Assembly (NCBI RefSeq): GCF_009707325.1
Contig: NZ_CP046103.1
Location: 2,646,012-2,710,011 of the forward strand
Direction: 5' to 3'
Origin: Pseudomonas sp. IB20
GTDB lineage: Bacteria > Pseudomonadota > Gammaproteobacteria > Pseudomonadales > Pseudomonadaceae
Length of the DNA stretch: 64,000 nt
Shown: positions 28,089 to 37,240 of the stretch, piece by piece
How positions within the stretch are numbered: the stretch's first letter is position 1
Layout: the number at the start of each line of letters is the position of its first letter
Notes under the pieces: generated by a model
The model's input: only the letters and a program-made list of their open reading frames with translations
Databases searched by the model: none
What the model was told of the DNA's origin: nothing
Position numbers and translations under genes: made by a program

Positions 28089-28681
28089 GGGGAAGATTCC
28101 AGGGAAGCCAGCAATGAGGCAATGCGGCTCAAGGTCAGAATATGGTCAGGTGTGTGCAGTGCCAAGGCCGCCAACGGCATCACGGCAATGTGTGCTTCCT
28201 TGGGGTCTTGTACCACGGTGGTGCCGCCCGATTGTTTGACGTGGGCCAGCCCACGCGCGCCGTCCTGGTTGGCGCCGGTCAGCAGGATCGCCAGCAAACC
28301 CTTGCCGTAGGCATCAGCGGCTGAGGCGAACAGGTAATCAATGGCCGGACGGGAATAGTGCACGCGGTCTTCCTGGCTCAGGGACAGGCTGTGGTCATGT
28401 TCTACCGAGAGGTGGTAGCCGGGCCCGGCGAAGTACACAGTGCCGGCCTCGATCACTTCCTTGTCCCGCGCTTCCTTCACCGGGATACGCAGGCGCCGCG
28501 CGAACACTTGCGCCAACTGGCTTCGGCGTTCGTCCGGCAGGTGCAACACGGCAATAATCGGCAAGGCAAACCCTTCAGGCAGGTCGCCAAAAATCTTCAG
28601 CAACGCCTCGACGCCGCCGGCTGAGGCGCCGACGACAATGGCTTCAATCCCGAAAAACGGGTTGGCTTGCGCCTCGTTCAT
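28082..28681 (-). CDS. Stand-alone CheB methylesterase domain protein
   Basis: 199 residues comprising only the CheB catalytic domain; the N-terminal receiver of chemotaxis CheB is missing. The catalytic triad is visible: S20 in VVGASAGGVEALL, H47 in VLHLPD and D140 in LLTGANQDGARG, the last differing from the usual TGMGxDG. CheB removes methyl groups from, or deamidates, glutamyl residues of chemoreceptors. No receptor, CheA or CheW gene is nearby; its partner is the CheR gene it overlaps by 4 nt. The substrate may be a non-chemotactic sensor such as the adjacent coiled-coil-rich kinase (inference). Confidence 0.92.
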   Translation of the reverse strand: MNEAQANPFFGIEAIVVGASAGGVEALLKIFGDLPEGFALPIIAVLHLPDERRSQLAQVFARRLRIPVKEARDKEVIEAGTVYFAGPGYHLSVEHDHSLSLSQEDRVHYSRPAIDYLFASAADAYGKGLLAILLTGANQDGARGLAHVKQSGGTTVVQDPKEAHIAVMPLAALALHTPDHILTLSRIASLLASLESSPC

Positions 28682-29508
28682 GATTTTCGGTAGATCCGTT
28701 CCTGCTTGACCAAGGGTTCGAATTGTTTGCTGTAGGCGGAAAAATCCAAGGTTTCCTTACTGCCCAGCACCAGGAAGCCGCGATGACACAGCGACTCATG
28801 AAACAATCCAAACGCTCGATCCTGCAATTTTTTATTGAAATAAATCAGTACGTTGCGGCATGAAATTAATTGAGTTTCTGAGAACACACTGTCGGTCGCC
28901 AGGCTGTGGTCGGCAAAGGTGACGTTCTCGCGCAGGGTCTTGTCGAAGATCGCGTAATCGTAGGCCGCCGTGTAGTAGTCGGCGAATGAACGTTGGCCGC
29001 CAGCCTGCTGATAATTAGCAGTGTAGGCGCGTACATTCTCCAGGGAGAAAATCCCTTGTTTGGCTTTATCCAGCGATGCCGGGTTGATGTCCGTGGCGTA
29101 GATGATGGTGCGCTCGAGTACCCCCTCTTCGCGCAGCAGGATCGCCATGGAGTACACCTCCTCGCCTGTGCTGCAGCCGGCGATCCAGATCTTGATCGAC
29201 GGATAGGTCTTGAGCAACGGCACCACTTCCTGACGAATCGCCAGAAAGTGCGACGGGTCGCGAAACATCTCGCTCACGGGGATCGTCAGAAATTGCAGCA
29301 ACTGCATGAACGCGCCAGGGTCGTGCAACACCCGCTCCTGCAGCGCCGAAATGGTTGCACAGTCAAACTGGCGCAGGGCATGGGCCACACGCCGCTTGAC
29401 CGACGCACCGGAATAGTCGCGAAAGTCGTAGCTGTACTTGAGGTAAATCGCCTCGATCAACAGGCGCAGCTCAATGTCGCTGCTTTTGTCCAAAAAACGC
29501 TGCTCCAC
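28678..29508 (-). CDS. CheR-type protein-glutamate methyltransferase
   Basis: 276 residues, GTG start just after the TAA of the hybrid kinase gene. The N-terminal CheR_N helical domain (about 10-65) is followed by a SAM-dependent methyltransferase domain with the glycine loop IWIAGCSTGEEVYSMAI, the acidic turn YATDIN and the substrate-side motif ISCRNVLIYFNKKLQ. No C-terminal receptor-tethering pentapeptide-binding TPR is seen. It methylates glutamates using SAM; with the adjacent stand-alone CheB it forms a reversible methylation pair in a kinase operon. Confidence 0.92.
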   Translation of the reverse strand: MEQRFLDKSSDIELRLLIEAIYLKYSYDFRDYSGASVKRRVAHALRQFDCATISALQERVLHDPGAFMQLLQFLTIPVSEMFRDPSHFLAIRQEVVPLLKTYPSIKIWIAGCSTGEEVYSMAILLREEGVLERTIIYATDINPASLDKAKQGIFSLENVRAYTANYQQAGGQRSFADYYTAAYDYAIFDKTLRENVTFADHSLATDSVFSETQLISCRNVLIYFNKKLQDRAFGLFHESLCHRGFLVLGSKETLDFSAYSKQFEPLVKQERIYRKS

Positions 29509-32500
29509 TTAAATACGTTCCATCTTCGGTAGCCATACGCGAATCAGCGAGAACAGGCGATCCAGGTCAATCGGCTTGGCCAGGTAATCGTTGGAGCCTG
29601 CCGCGAGGCAGCGCTCCTGATCGTCCTTCATGGCCTTGGCCGTGACCGCAATGATCGGCAACTTCTTCCAGCGCGGGTCCTGACGGATCAAGGCCGTGGC
29701 CTCGTAACCGTCCATCTCCGGCATCATCACGTCCATCAGCACCAGGTCGATGTCGTCCACTTCATTGAGTTTGTCGATGGCCTCGCGGCCGTTACGGCCG
29801 ATCACCACCACCGCACCTTTGTGCTCCAGGGCGCTGGTCAGGGCAAAGATGTTGCGCACATCGTCGTCCACCAACAGGATCTTGCGCCCCTCAAAGACCT
29901 TGTCACGGCTGCGCGCGGTCTTGAGCATCTTCTGGCGGTCATGGGACAGCTGGGACTCGACTTTGTGCAGAAAGAGTGTCACTTCATCCAGCAAACGTTC
30001 AGGTGAGCGCGCACCCTTGATGATGATCGAGCGCGAGTATTTGCGCAGTTCAGCCTCTTCATCACGGGTCAGGTTACGCCCGGTGTAGACGATGACTGGC
30101 GGGAACGAGCAGATATCCTCGGTGGCCATGCGCTTGAGCAGCTCGTTGCCGAGCATGTCCGGCAGCTTGAGGTCGATGATCATGCAGTCGTAGATATTGG
30201 TGCGCAGCAGGTCCAGGGCGGCCTGGGCGTAGCCGACGTCGGTGATCTCAATGTCATCGTCGCCGATCAGGCGGGCAATGCTGTCGCGCTGCAGGTCATC
30301 GTCTTCCACCAGCAGTACGCGCTTGACCTTCTGTGTCAGCTTGGCTTCCAGGCGCGCAAACACGTCCTTGAGCTCCTCGCGCGTGGTCGGCTTGACCGCA
30401 TAGCCGATGGCGCCCATGTGCATGGCGGCTTCGACGCGGTCTTCCACGGAAATCACGTGCACAGGGATGTGGCGGGTGTTGGCGTGTTCTTTCAGGCGTT
30501 GCAGCACCGTCAGCCCGGAATGGTCCGGCAGGCGCATGTCCAGCAGGATCGCGTCCGGCACGAATTCCTCAGCCAGGCTGTAGCCTTCGTCCGCGCCATG
30601 GGCGACCAGGCAGTTGTAGCCCAGCTCGTGGGCCAAATCGAACAGGATGCGCGCAAAGTTCGGCTCGTCTTCCACGACCAGGATGCAACGGGTGGTGAAC
30701 GGTGCCTTGTCACGGTCATCGGCAAAACGTGGGATCTGTTGCGCATCGGCCACCGGCAGCGGCGAGATGGCGATCGGTGCAGGTGCAGGCGCCGCCACAG
30801 CGTGACGCGGCTGCTCGATGGGCGCCGCGCCCTCCTCGCGCTCGATGTACTGCTCCGGCAATACCAGGGTAAACACACTGCCCTTGCCCGGTTCGCTGGT
30901 CACGCTGATATAGCCGCCGAGCAACGTGGCCAGGTCGCGCGAGATCGACAAGCCCAGGCCGGTGCCGCCGTAGCGGCGGTTGGTGGTGCCGTCCGCCTGG
31001 CGGAAGGCTTCGAAGATGCTTTCCTGCTGGTCCGGGGCGATGCCGATGCCGGAGTCGCGCACCGTAAAGGCAATGCTCTCGTTCGGCGCACGGGACACCG
31101 ACAGGCTGACCTCGCCCTGCTCGGTGAACTTGATCGCGTTGGACAGCAGGTTCTTGAGGATCTGCTCCAGACGCTGGCGGTCGGTAAACAGCAGGGTCGG
31201 CGCATCGCTTTGCACCTCCACCTGGAAGGCCAGCTTGCGGTCGGCGGCCAACGGTTCGAACATGCCGCGCAGGCCGTCCACCAGACGCACGACACTGGAG
31301 TTTTCCGGGCGCACCTCGAGCTTGCCGGCTTCGACCTTGGAAATATCCAGAATGTCGTTGATCAGGTTGAGCAAGTCATTGCCCGCCGAATAAATCGACT
31401 CGGCAAACTTGACCTGTTCGGCGCTGAGGTTTTCCTGGGGGTTTTCCGCCAGCAGCTTGGCCAGGATCAACGAGCTGTTCAGCGGGGTGCGCAGCTCGTG
31501 GGACATGTTGGCGAGGAACTCGGACTTGTACTTGCTGGAGCGCTGCAATTCGTCGGCGCGGTCTTCGAGTTCAAGCTGTGCCTTGTTGAGCTCGACGTTC
31601 TTGCGGTCCATGGCGTCGCGCTGCTCGGCCAGGGTCTGGGTCTGTTCGGCCAACTGCTCGTTGGTCTGCTCAAGCTCGGCCTGCTGGGTTTCCAGGTGGG
31701 TCTGGGATTCCTTGAGGATGCGTGACTGTTCTTCGAGTTCTTCGTTGGCGGTCTTGAGTTCTTCCTGCTGCACTTGCAGCTCTTCGTTGAGCTGCTGGGT
31801 CTCGGCCAGTACTTCCTGCAGGCGCTGGCGATAACGCGCGGCTTCGATAGAGGTGCCGATATTGCCGGCAATCAGCTCCAGCAGTTCGACGTCACGTTCT
31901 TCCAGTGAGCGCAGGAAACCCAGTTCGATCACGCCGTTGACACGGTCGTCCTCGCTGGTCGGCATCACCAGCACGCTGCGAGTAGCGCCTTCGCCCAGGC
32001 CGGAACTGACCTTGAAGTAGTCCACCGGCACATCGTCCAAGCGAATCAGGCGATCAAGCTGGGCGGCCTGCCCGACGATACCTTCGTCGCTGTAGATCGA
32101 CTGTTCCTGCTGCTCCTGTTCGCGGGAGAAACCATAGGTCGCCACACGCTTGAGGCCGCCGTGCTCTTCACGCACATACAGCGCGGCGACTGCCGAGCCC
32201 ATGTATTGGGCAAAGAACTGCAGGATGTTACGGCCCAACATGTTCAGGGTCAGTTGGCCGAGCACTTGTTCGGCCAGTTCGGTCTGACCACTGCGCAGCC
32301 AGGCTTGCTGTTCAAGGCGTCGCGCAATCTTCTGTTGTGACGCGAGGTTATCGCTGTAACTCCTTGATAGTGAGAGCAAATTCTTACGACCGACATACGC
32401 CAGGAACCCACTCAGGCCGAGTACGAACGCCAGGTACAGGGTGACGCTGACCACCGTGGTCTTGGTGACTTCTTCATTGCGGGTGATGCGGAACTGCTGC

Positions 32501-33006
32501 TCCATCGCCACCGCATCGTCGTACTCCTTGCGGATCTCGTCCGTGAGGCGCTTGCCCCGACCGGCCTTGACCGCGCTGCGGTAATCACCGCTCTGGCGCT
32601 GCATATCAATCATCGACTGCGCGTACTTGTTCCACTCGGCCTGCATCGCCTCTAGGCGCTTGAGGCGGTCTACCTGCTGGGGGTTGTCCGCCACCAGTTC
32701 CTGCAGGTTACGCAAGTCGGCAATGATCCGCGGTTTGGCCACTTCGTAGGGGTCGAGGAAATGCTCATCGCCAGTGATCAAGAAGCCGCGCATGCCGGTT
32801 TCCAGGTCCACTGTCAGTTTTGATGACTCATTGAGGTTATTGATGACCCGGTCGGTGTGCTCCACCCACTGGATCACCGACAACAAATAAGTAATCAGCA
32901 CGACGAAAAACACTGCGCTGAGCACGCCCACACCCAACGGCAGGGCCACGTTACGGCTCAGGAGTTTACGAAAGCTCTTTTCATCGACGGACGACGCGGG
33001 AGTCAT
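29509..33006 (-). CDS. Large hybrid histidine kinase (TM-CHASE3-TM-GAF-coiled coil-HisKA-HATPase-REC x3)
   Basis: 1165 residues from the ATG at 33006, better spaced from AAGG than the ATG at 33012. Membrane helix 1 (~24-44), a periplasmic CHASE3 domain (~48-180), helix 2 (~186-205), a GAF domain (~240-390) and a long coiled coil (~395-495, Gln/Glu-rich) come first. HisKA has H503 in [12 protein letters not shown] and HATPase has DSGIGIAP and GTGLGLSIS. Three receivers have acceptors in [22 protein letters not shown] and [11 protein letters not shown]. It is the first gene of the operon with CheR, CheB, a receiver-kinase and a receiver, so it is the likely sensor at the top. Confidence 0.95.
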   Translation of the reverse strand: MTPASSVDEKSFRKLLSRNVALPLGVGVLSAVFFVVLITYLLSVIQWVEHTDRVINNLNESSKLTVDLETGMRGFLITGDEHFLDPYEVAKPRIIADLRNLQELVADNPQQVDRLKRLEAMQAEWNKYAQSMIDMQRQSGDYRSAVKAGRGKRLTDEIRKEYDDAVAMEQQFRITRNEEVTKTTVVSVTLYLAFVLGLSGFLAYVGRKNLLSLSRSYSDNLASQQKIARRLEQQAWLRSGQTELAEQVLGQLTLNMLGRNILQFFAQYMGSAVAALYVREEHGGLKRVATYGFSREQEQQEQSIYSDEGIVGQAAQLDRLIRLDDVPVDYFKVSSGLGEGATRSVLVMPTSEDDRVNGVIELGFLRSLEERDVELLELIAGNIGTSIEAARYRQRLQEVLAETQQLNEELQVQQEELKTANEELEEQSRILKESQTHLETQQAELEQTNEQLAEQTQTLAEQRDAMDRKNVELNKAQLELEDRADELQRSSKYKSEFLANMSHELRTPLNSSLILAKLLAENPQENLSAEQVKFAESIYSAGNDLLNLINDILDISKVEAGKLEVRPENSSVVRLVDGLRGMFEPLAADRKLAFQVEVQSDAPTLLFTDRQRLEQILKNLLSNAIKFTEQGEVSLSVSRAPNESIAFTVRDSGIGIAPDQQESIFEAFRQADGTTNRRYGGTGLGLSISRDLATLLGGYISVTSEPGKGSVFTLVLPEQYIEREEGAAPIEQPRHAVAAPAPAPIAISPLPVADAQQIPRFADDRDKAPFTTRCILVVEDEPNFARILFDLAHELGYNCLVAHGADEGYSLAEEFVPDAILLDMRLPDHSGLTVLQRLKEHANTRHIPVHVISVEDRVEAAMHMGAIGYAVKPTTREELKDVFARLEAKLTQKVKRVLLVEDDDLQRDSIARLIGDDDIEITDVGYAQAALDLLRTNIYDCMIIDLKLPDMLGNELLKRMATEDICSFPPVIVYTGRNLTRDEEAELRKYSRSIIIKGARSPERLLDEVTLFLHKVESQLSHDRQKMLKTARSRDKVFEGRKILLVDDDVRNIFALTSALEHKGAVVVIGRNGREAIDKLNEVDDIDLVLMDVMMPEMDGYEATALIRQDPRWKKLPIIAVTAKAMKDDQERCLAAGSNDYLAKPIDLDRLFSLIRVWLPKMERI

Positions 33007-33732
33007 GGGCATGCCTTGGCCAAAGTACGGAAAAAGGAGGAGTTTGCCCGAACATCAGGGGTCAGGGCTATGTTTCTGCGCTGGTTTGAGGCGAAAACCT
33101 AGAAGGCGCGGGTGGATTTCGCGCTGATTTTGGCCAGCTTTCTTGAGTACGTCGCACACAACTTATAACAACTTCCTACAGCAAAAGAGGAACGAACTTT
33201 CATTGGCTTCGCACTCAGAAGCACGCCTCAGGAACACGGAAGATCTTTTGGACGGCGTCTTCTTATGACTTGCCAAGGTACGCTAAATGAGCATTTCAAG
33301 TGTTACGCAACAAACAGTGAACGTCTCCACCACAGAAGCTCAACTGCCTGCGCAAAACATCTCCAACACTTCATCAATAACGCCGGCCCCCGCAAGCAAC
33401 CTTGACTCGTGTGAATAGCTCCAGCCCTGCACATGCTCAAGGTCAGTTGGCCCTGCACTTGTTCGGCCAGTTCGGTCTGACCATTAGCAGCCAGGCCTGC
33501 TGTTCAAGGTGTCTCGCAGTCTTTTGTTGTGATGCGAGGGTCGGCTGTAGCTATCCGAGCGCTCATTCGGCTTTGCGCTGCTGAACCCGCTCACCGGGCG
33601 GGACATTGCCGCGCATTAGCGTCACAATGTTTTGATCTCTGGGGAACTTACCTGGATCGACAGGACTCAGGGATGAGAATGGTCGTTAAATGACTAAAGG
33701 CCAGCACTTACAACTCCTCAGGAATTTTCCCT
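33007..33732. other. Long gene-poor region between the hybrid kinase and the receiver gene
   Basis: 726 bp. The left ~250 bp, relatively AT-rich around 33130-33290, should contain the promoter of the minus-strand signalling operon. The middle holds a decayed kinase gene fragment (33425-33556, separate entry). The right ~150 bp lead into the receiver gene, with a CAGGAA ribosome site at about 33719-33724. I see no convincing terminator or RNA gene. Confidence 0.5.
33425..33556 (-). pseudogene. Fragment of a hybrid histidine kinase gene
   Basis: About 110-130 bp that align base for base with 32230-32360 inside the neighbouring hybrid kinase gene, roughly 85-90% identical by eye. On the minus strand it corresponds to the segment between membrane helix 2 and the GAF domain (ASQQK...ARxLEQQAWL, then [17 protein letters not shown]). 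A one-base deletion relative to the intact gene sits after AWL, breaking the frame. The rest of the gene is not recognisable. Either a partial duplication of the neighbour or the relic of a second, paralogous kinase. Confidence 0.8.
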
Positions 33733-34098
33733 ATGTCCGTTGCCCCCTCCACCATCCTTGTAGTCGAAGACGACGCCATCGTGCGCATGCTGATCGTCGA
33801 TGTACTCGAAGAGTTGGAGTTCAGCGTGCTTGAAGCGGCGGACGCTCAAGAGGCCTTGCAGCTGGTCGAAAACACTGACCAGGTGATCGACCTGATGATG
33901 ACCGATGTCGGCCTGCCCGACATGGACGGTAAGGAGTTAGCGACCAAGGTTCGCGAGTTGCGCCCTGCCCTGCCTATTCTGTTCGCCAGCGGCTATGCCG
34001 AAAGTATTGGCGTGCCAGCGGGCATGCAAGTGATCGGCAAACCGTTCTCCATCGACCAGCTGCGTGACAAGGTCAAGTCGATGTTGCCTGTCGGCTGA
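33733..34098 (+). CDS. Single-domain response regulator
   Basis: 121 residues, receiver only. Acidic pair in ILVVEDDAIVRML, phospho-acceptor D58 in MMTDVGLPDMDG, Ser in FASGYAES and Lys in VIGKPFSID. It is closely similar to the C-terminal receiver of the KaiC-linked kinase (SDVGLPGMNG, TKPFTFD), the pattern common in FixJ/CheY-type receivers that work with HWE/GHKL hybrid kinases. CAGGAA lies about 8 nt upstream of the ATG. No kinase gene is directly adjacent on this strand; it sits beside the fragment of a kinase gene. Confidence 0.9.
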   Translation: MSVAPSTILVVEDDAIVRMLIVDVLEELEFSVLEAADAQEALQLVENTDQVIDLMMTDVGLPDMDGKELATKVRELRPALPILFASGYAESIGVPAGMQVIGKPFSIDQLRDKVKSMLPVG

Positions 34099-34101
34099 AG
34101 C

Positions 34102-34154
34102 CCCGCCACGGCACTACGCGCCTCATGCACCCGCCACGGCACTACGCGCCTCAT
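34102..34154. repeat. Tandem direct repeat, 25-bp units with 28-bp period
   Basis: Two identical 25-bp units (34102-34126 and 34130-34154), beginning CCCGCCACGGCACTACG and ending GCGCCTCAT, separated by 3 nt, immediately after the receiver gene stop. No hairpin terminator is evident in the 240 bp up to the DUF1254 gene. Confidence 0.85.
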
Positions 34155-34341
34155 TTCGTTGCACCACCGCATATCTTCGGGCTATTTCAGCTGCTGGGGG
34201 GCTACTCTGTGCCTGCTCGCCTGCCCTTATCACTTCACGGCTAAGTCTTGCAGGGATTAACGTGACGTTCGGCCAATAAAACGGTTAACTCAGCGCCTTG
34301 ATCCCACGCCTTTATAAAGAACTCAGGAAGGAAGCAACAAC

Positions 34342-35736
34342 ATGATTGGAAAACCGACGCGCCTGCTGTTGGCGAGCCTCTCGATTCTGATGAGTACCGG
34401 TGCCTTGGCCGACTTCACGGCAACCCCGGCCGAAGCCCGGGCCATTGCCAAGGAAGCCTACCTGTATGGCTACCCGGTAGTGGCGATGTACAAGACGCTC
34501 TACACCCAGGCCGTGGATAAGGGCGGTGCCAACTTCAAGGCACCGTTCAACCACATCGGTAACACCGCCCAGGTCTTCACCCCCAAGGACACCGCGTTCG
34601 CCACCCCGAATTCGGACACGCCTTACTCCTTCATGTGGATGGACTTGCGCAAAGAGCCGTTGGTGCTGACCTTGCCCAAGATCGAAGACAACCGTTACTA
34701 CTCGGTGCAGTTGATCGACCTCTATACGCAAAATATCGCCTACTTAGGTACGCGCAGTACCGGCAACAATGGCGGCCACTACATGATCGCGGGCCCTGAC
34801 TGGAAAGGTCAGCAGCCGGTCGACATCGACCGTGTGGTGTACAGCGAAAGCAATATCGCCTATGCCCTGTACCGCACGCAGTTGTTTGACGAGAAGGACC
34901 TGAACAAGGTCAAGCAGATCCAGAACGGCTACAAAGTGCAGCCGCTGAGCAGCTATGTAAAACAGCCCGCTCCGGCCCCGGTGTCTAAAATCGTCTGGCC
35001 AAAGCCGATGGCCACCATGACCGAGGGGCCGCAGCTGTTCCGCTACCTGAACTTCATGCTCGCGTTTGCCGCACCACAGGACAGCGAAACAGACCTGCTG
35101 GCGCGCTTTGCCAAAATCGGTATCGCCCCTGGTGCGCCCTTTAAGGTCAAAGAGTTGACCGCTGAACAACGCAAAGCCCTGGAAGATGGGATTGCCGACG
35201 CTCGGGCTGAGTTTGCCGCGTTCAAGAAAGACAAGATCGACACGCACCAAGTGTCCAGCGGTGACCTGTTCGGTAGCCGTGACCGTCTGAAAAACAACTA
35301 CCTCTACCGCTACGCCGGTGCCGACTTAGGCATTTTTGGTAACTCTGCCGATGAAGCCGTTTACTTGAGCTACCACGTCGACAGCGAAGGTAAACCGACC
35401 AATGGTGCGCGCCACAGCTACACCGTGCATTTTGACAAAGACAATTTGCCGCCCGCCGAGGCGTTCTGGTCGCTGACCATGTACGACGCCAAGACCAAGC
35501 TGCTGGCGCCTAACCTGAAGAAACGCTACCAGATCAACTCAGGGATGCTGCCCAACCTTAAGCGCGACGCCGACGGCGGCCTGACCCTGGCGTTACAGCA
35601 CCACGAGCCGCCGAAAGCCGAACAGAGCAACTGGCTGCCCGCCCCGCCCGGTCCGTTTTACGCCGTACTGCGCATCTACCTGCCCAAGCCTGACGTGGGC
35701 CAATGGAAGCTGCCACCGTTGACGCCGCTCAAGTAA
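34342..35736 (+). CDS. DUF1254/DUF1214 domain exported protein
   Basis: 464 residues. A clear Sec signal peptide (LLLASLSILMSTGALA-D) is followed by the DUF1254 domain, with AYLYGYPVVAMYKTL, FATPNSDTPYSFMWMDL and NRYYSVQLIDLYTQNIAYLG. The C-terminal DUF1214 domain contains AYLSYHVD-like and FWSLTMYDAKTKLL segments. Homologues are secreted or periplasmic proteins of unclear biochemistry, often annotated only by domain. The AAGGAAG ribosome site sits 8 nt before the ATG. It stands alone, with tandem repeats upstream and a convergent lipoprotein gene downstream. Confidence 0.88.
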   Translation: MIGKPTRLLLASLSILMSTGALADFTATPAEARAIAKEAYLYGYPVVAMYKTLYTQAVDKGGANFKAPFNHIGNTAQVFTPKDTAFATPNSDTPYSFMWMDLRKEPLVLTLPKIEDNRYYSVQLIDLYTQNIAYLGTRSTGNNGGHYMIAGPDWKGQQPVDIDRVVYSESNIAYALYRTQLFDEKDLNKVKQIQNGYKVQPLSSYVKQPAPAPVSKIVWPKPMATMTEGPQLFRYLNFMLAFAAPQDSETDLLARFAKIGIAPGAPFKVKELTAEQRKALEDGIADARAEFAAFKKDKIDTHQVSSGDLFGSRDRLKNNYLYRYAGADLGIFGNSADEAVYLSYHVDSEGKPTNGARHSYTVHFDKDNLPPAEAFWSLTMYDAKTKLLAPNLKKRYQINSGMLPNLKRDADGGLTLALQHHEPPKAEQSNWLPAPPGPFYAVLRIYLPKPDVGQWKLPPLTPLK

Positions 35737-35837
35737 CACCGCGTGCCCGGCCGCAAACGCAGTCGGCCGGGCAGCGCCTTCCCTCCCCTTCCTGCTCAGC
35801 TATTACAACCGGCCTGCAAGGAACGCGTTTTAAGCCC

Positions 35838-36512
35838 TCAGCGCTTTTTCAGCTTCACAAACGACTGATGCAGGTCCGATGCCCAGCCATCGATAACGCC
35901 TTTGACGTCATCGGCCTTCATCACCTGCGAGTCGTTGGACAGCGACTTGCCGGTGCCTTTGCGCACCACCTGGGCGATCACCTTGCCATTGGCGCCATCG
36001 AGAAACTGCGCCTCGGTGCCCAGGGTTGTTTGCTGGTCACGAATACCTGCGCCGGTGCTCACAGCAGCCACCACCAAGGCCACAGGTATGTATTCGTAGG
36101 GTTTCAGGCTTTCAGTCTTGCTGCTGACAGCGGTGATGGCAGCGCGCACCACGATCACCCCCGGGCCTGGGGCGTTGGCCAGTGGCAGTGATTTAGCCAG
36201 TTCACGCTTGAGCGCCTGGTTGAAGTAGAGGTTGATACCGTTCAGGGTGCTGTCCGGGATTTTCGCGGTGGCATGCGGCTTGGGATAGAACTGGGTGGGT
36301 TCGACATACACCGCGTTGTAACGGCTCACGTCCAAATTCGGGTCGACCCAACGCATCACCTCGGCCCCCGAGGGTGACTTGGCTTCCTTGAGTTGGCTGT
36401 AATCGGAGAGAAAGCCGGAATACTCGTCCGGCTGGGTGACCTTACTGGCACACCCTGCCATTGCGATTGAAGCGAGGCACAGCGCGCTGACCATTGGCCT
36501 TAGTTTCATCAT
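35838..36512 (-). CDS. Lipoprotein, DUF3313-like
   Basis: 224 residues from the ATG at 36512 (GAGGAG just upstream; the next ATG at 36509 is equally spaced). The lipobox is in CLASIAMAGCAS, so the mature protein is anchored at the Cys. The body matches the DUF3313 pattern, with GFLSDYSQLKEA near the N-terminus and a VVRAAITAV strand. A glycine/alanine hydrophobic stretch (YIPVALVVAAVSTGAG) lies about residue 150. Likely outer-membrane lipoprotein of unknown function, transcribed towards the DUF1254 gene. Confidence 0.78.
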   Translation of the reverse strand: MMKLRPMVSALCLASIAMAGCASKVTQPDEYSGFLSDYSQLKEAKSPSGAEVMRWVDPNLDVSRYNAVYVEPTQFYPKPHATAKIPDSTLNGINLYFNQALKRELAKSLPLANAPGPGVIVVRAAITAVSSKTESLKPYEYIPVALVVAAVSTGAGIRDQQTTLGTEAQFLDGANGKVIAQVVRKGTGKSLSNDSQVMKADDVKGVIDGWASDLHQSFVKLKKR

Positions 36513-36593
36513 AGCACTCCTCATTATTGAGCTCCCTGGAGGTGATCATCGAGACACGGAGCCTTATGTATAGCCAACGCAGTGATAAATTGC

Positions 36594-37088
36594 TCAGCCG
36601 CGTTCGCGCGGGATCAGGCTCTGCAGCTGCGACGCCAGGAAGTTCGCGTCGAAGGCAAAGGTGTCCGGGTCTTTGAGGCCGTTGGTTTTCTTCCACAACC
36701 AGTCGTTTTTGTCGGCCGCCAGCACCAGCGAGACACTCCCGTGCCGTGCGGCGGTCAGGCCCATGACCGACACGGAAATCGAGCCGCCCGCGCCCATTAC
36801 GTCAGGCACGAACTCCACCGGCTTGCCGGTGATCTGCACGGTCAGCTTCTCGGTCTTGAAGGTTGATGTTTCTACCGGCAGGCTCGGGCCACTGGCCACG
36901 TAGGCTTCACGCTGGACCTCCAGCAAACCCACGGTTTTGACCGGCTCCAGCCACTGCTCAATCTGCCCGAACAGCTCGCCGAGCTTTTGCGCCCAGCGGG
37001 CCGACTGCACGTCGAATTGCTGCTTTTTATGCGCTTCGCTGTCGGCGTAATGACGAAGCATCTCGCCCAGTTGCTGTACATCGTCCAT
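36594..37088 (-). CDS. Conserved hypothetical protein
   Basis: 164 residues from the ATG at 37088, which has AAGGAA 9 nt upstream; an upstream in-frame start at 37130 would add 14 residues with no ribosome site. No signal peptide or membrane helix. The N-terminal ~60 residues are helical (LGEMLRHYADSEAHKKQQFD). The C-terminal part is mixed, with a glycine-rich VMGAGGSISVSVMGLTAARHG strand region, and ends in the charged RERG. I do not recognise the family. It is separated from the lipoprotein by 81 nt and may be its operon partner. Confidence 0.65.
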   Translation of the reverse strand: MDDVQQLGEMLRHYADSEAHKKQQFDVQSARWAQKLGELFGQIEQWLEPVKTVGLLEVQREAYVASGPSLPVETSTFKTEKLTVQITGKPVEFVPDVMGAGGSISVSVMGLTAARHGSVSLVLAADKNDWLWKKTNGLKDPDTFAFDANFLASQLQSLIPRERG

Positions 37089-37240
37089 TGCGGCGTTCCT
37101 TGGATAAGCCAGGTTGCGAACACTGATCATGGCAGATGCGGCGGCGGGCCGATTGCTCCGGTCATTTGGCCGGTAACTGCGTATGACTAAAGCGCGCTGG
37201 ATGGGTAAGGTGAGGCGACATCCCCTGTCCGGAGCATCGC

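Noticed and set aside
30418..31725. A 435-codon plus-strand frame inside the hybrid kinase gene
   Set aside because: Shadow of the kinase and receiver region; low-complexity composition.
23230..34098. Consideration of a full circadian kai system or chemotaxis operon
   Set aside because: No KaiA, KaiB, CheA, CheW or chemoreceptor gene is present, so those labels are not supported.
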